Source: an uncultured Pseudomonadales bacterium
GTDB lineage: Bacteria > Pseudomonadota > Gammaproteobacteria > Pseudomonadales > IMCC2047
Direction: 5' to 3'
Assembly: GCA_947258895.1 (NCBI GenBank)
Contig: CAMYKE010000088.1
Coordinates: 1-6,242, forward strand
DNA: 6,242 bases
Numbering within the stretch: the first letter of the stretch is position 1; each line of letters begins with the position of its first letter. The position numbers and the translations under genes are program-made. Shown piece by piece: positions 5,590-6,242 of the stretch. The notes beneath the pieces were generated by a model. The model was given only the letters and a program-made list of their open reading frames with translations. It did no database searches and was not told where the DNA came from.

Positions 5590-6242
5590 ATGATTCCGCA
5601 ACTCAATTACAACCACCTGCGTTATTTTTACACGATTGCCCGCGAAGGCAGCATCGTGAAAGCCGCCGAGGTCCTGCACCTTTCACCACAGACCATAAGC
5701 GGCCAACTAACTGTTTTTGAGCAGTATCTCGGCATGAGCCTGTTCGATCGCAAAGGCAAGCGGCTGGTTATCAATGAGGCAGGCAAGCTGGTCTTTAGCT
5801 ATGCGGATGACATTTTTGCGCTGGGTGCGGAACTGCAGAACACCCTTGCCTCACAGAGTCCCGGCCAGCAGTTTGTATTCATTGTCGGCGTGGTTGATGT
5901 CATTCCCAAAATACTGGCGGCCAATATACTGGAGAAAAGCTTTGAGTTGCCGGAGCCGATCAAACTGGTGTGCCGGGAGGGTGATTTTGACGCGCTACTG
6001 GCTGAGCTGGCAGTGAACAAAATTGATCTGATAATCTCGGATCATGCCCTGGCTCCGGGCCTCCCGATAAAAGCCTTTAGTCACTTGCTTGGTGAGAGCG
6101 GGCTCAGCTTTTATGCCGAAAAATCCGCCGCGCAGCGATTAAAAAAGGACTTCCCGCAATCGTTGGACCAGTACCCGTTCCTGATCTGCGGGGACAAATC
6201 GAGCCAGAAAATCAACCTGCAATCCTGGTTCGAACAGGAACA
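5590..6242 (+). CDS. nhaR: LysR-type regulator NhaR, N-terminal part (truncated by window end)
   Basis: The first 217 residues of a protein that should be about 300 long; it runs off the window without a stop. Residues 4-64 are a LysR winged helix-turn-helix: LNYNHLRYFYTIAREGSI, then KAAEVLHLSPQTISGQL with recognition helix near 32-43, and LFDRKGKRL. Residues about 95-217 begin the effector domain, with VGVVDVIPKIL (99-109), IDLIISD (145-151) and GESGLSFY (168-175). N-Y-N-H-L, S-P-Q-T-I-S-G-Q and D-L-I-I-S-D track E. coli NhaR closely. NhaR activates nhaA in response to Na+ in E. coli. The start is supported by GGAG at 5579-5582, 7 bases before the ATG. It is divergent from nhaA with a shared 190-base control region, the usual LysR arrangement but not the E. 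coli nhaA-nhaR operon order. Confidence 0.93.
   Translation, partial: MIPQLNYNHLRYFYTIAREGSIVKAAEVLHLSPQTISGQLTVFEQYLGMSLFDRKGKRLVINEAGKLVFSYADDIFALGAELQNTLASQSPGQQFVFIVGVVDVIPKILAANILEKSFELPEPIKLVCREGDFDALLAELAVNKIDLIISDHALAPGLPIKAFSHLLGESGLSFYAEKSAAQRLKKDFPQSLDQYPFLICGDKSSQKINLQSWFEQE

Overview
The window reads as chromosomal DNA of a gammaproteobacterium, probably marine or otherwise salt-exposed. The basis is a NhaA antiporter beside a NhaR regulator, a YccA-type Bax inhibitor-1 protein closely resembling the enterobacterial one, and strong AAGGAG/GGAGGT ribosome binding sites. The species cannot be named from the sequence. No tRNA, rRNA, CRISPR array, transposase or phage gene was found.

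Layout from left to right. Bases 2-154 (+) are the C-terminal end of a DUF899 thioredoxin-like protein. Bases 155-446 hold nothing recognisable. Bases 447-1352 (-) encode a tandem-GNAT acetyltransferase. Bases 1353-1687 are non-coding, with two clear hairpins. Bases 1688-2320 (-) are a decayed CBS-pair gene: two compensating frameshifts and in-frame stops break an otherwise readable ~210-residue protein. Bases 2327-3019 (-) are yccA, and 3057-3446 (-) a small HPF/RaiA-like protein. These last three run in one direction with gaps of 37 and 6 bases and look like one stress-type transcription unit whose last gene has died. Bases 3577-3690 are a palindromic dispersed-repeat-like element. Bases 3707-4213 (-) encode a small exported four-cysteine protein that overlaps the 3' end of nhaA (4194-5399, -). 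A 190-base divergent control region (5400-5589) separates nhaA from nhaR (5590 to the window end, +, truncated).

How the genes work together. NhaA is the inner-membrane Na+/H+ antiporter and NhaR its LysR-type regulator; here they are divergent rather than in the nhaA-nhaR operon order known from E. coli. The exported protein overlaps nhaA by 20 bases, with its ribosome binding site inside the nhaA coding sequence, so its translation is probably coupled to NhaA. YccA is known in E. coli as a modulator of the FtsH membrane protease, and HPF/RaiA proteins bind resting ribosomes, so the 1688-3446 cluster points to stress and membrane quality control.

I see no wholly new system. The points most worth a second look are the loss of the conserved Lys300 equivalent in NhaA, the NhaA-coupled exported protein of unknown function, the multiply broken CBS gene, and the extended -10 plus 12-bp palindrome in the nhaA/nhaR control region.
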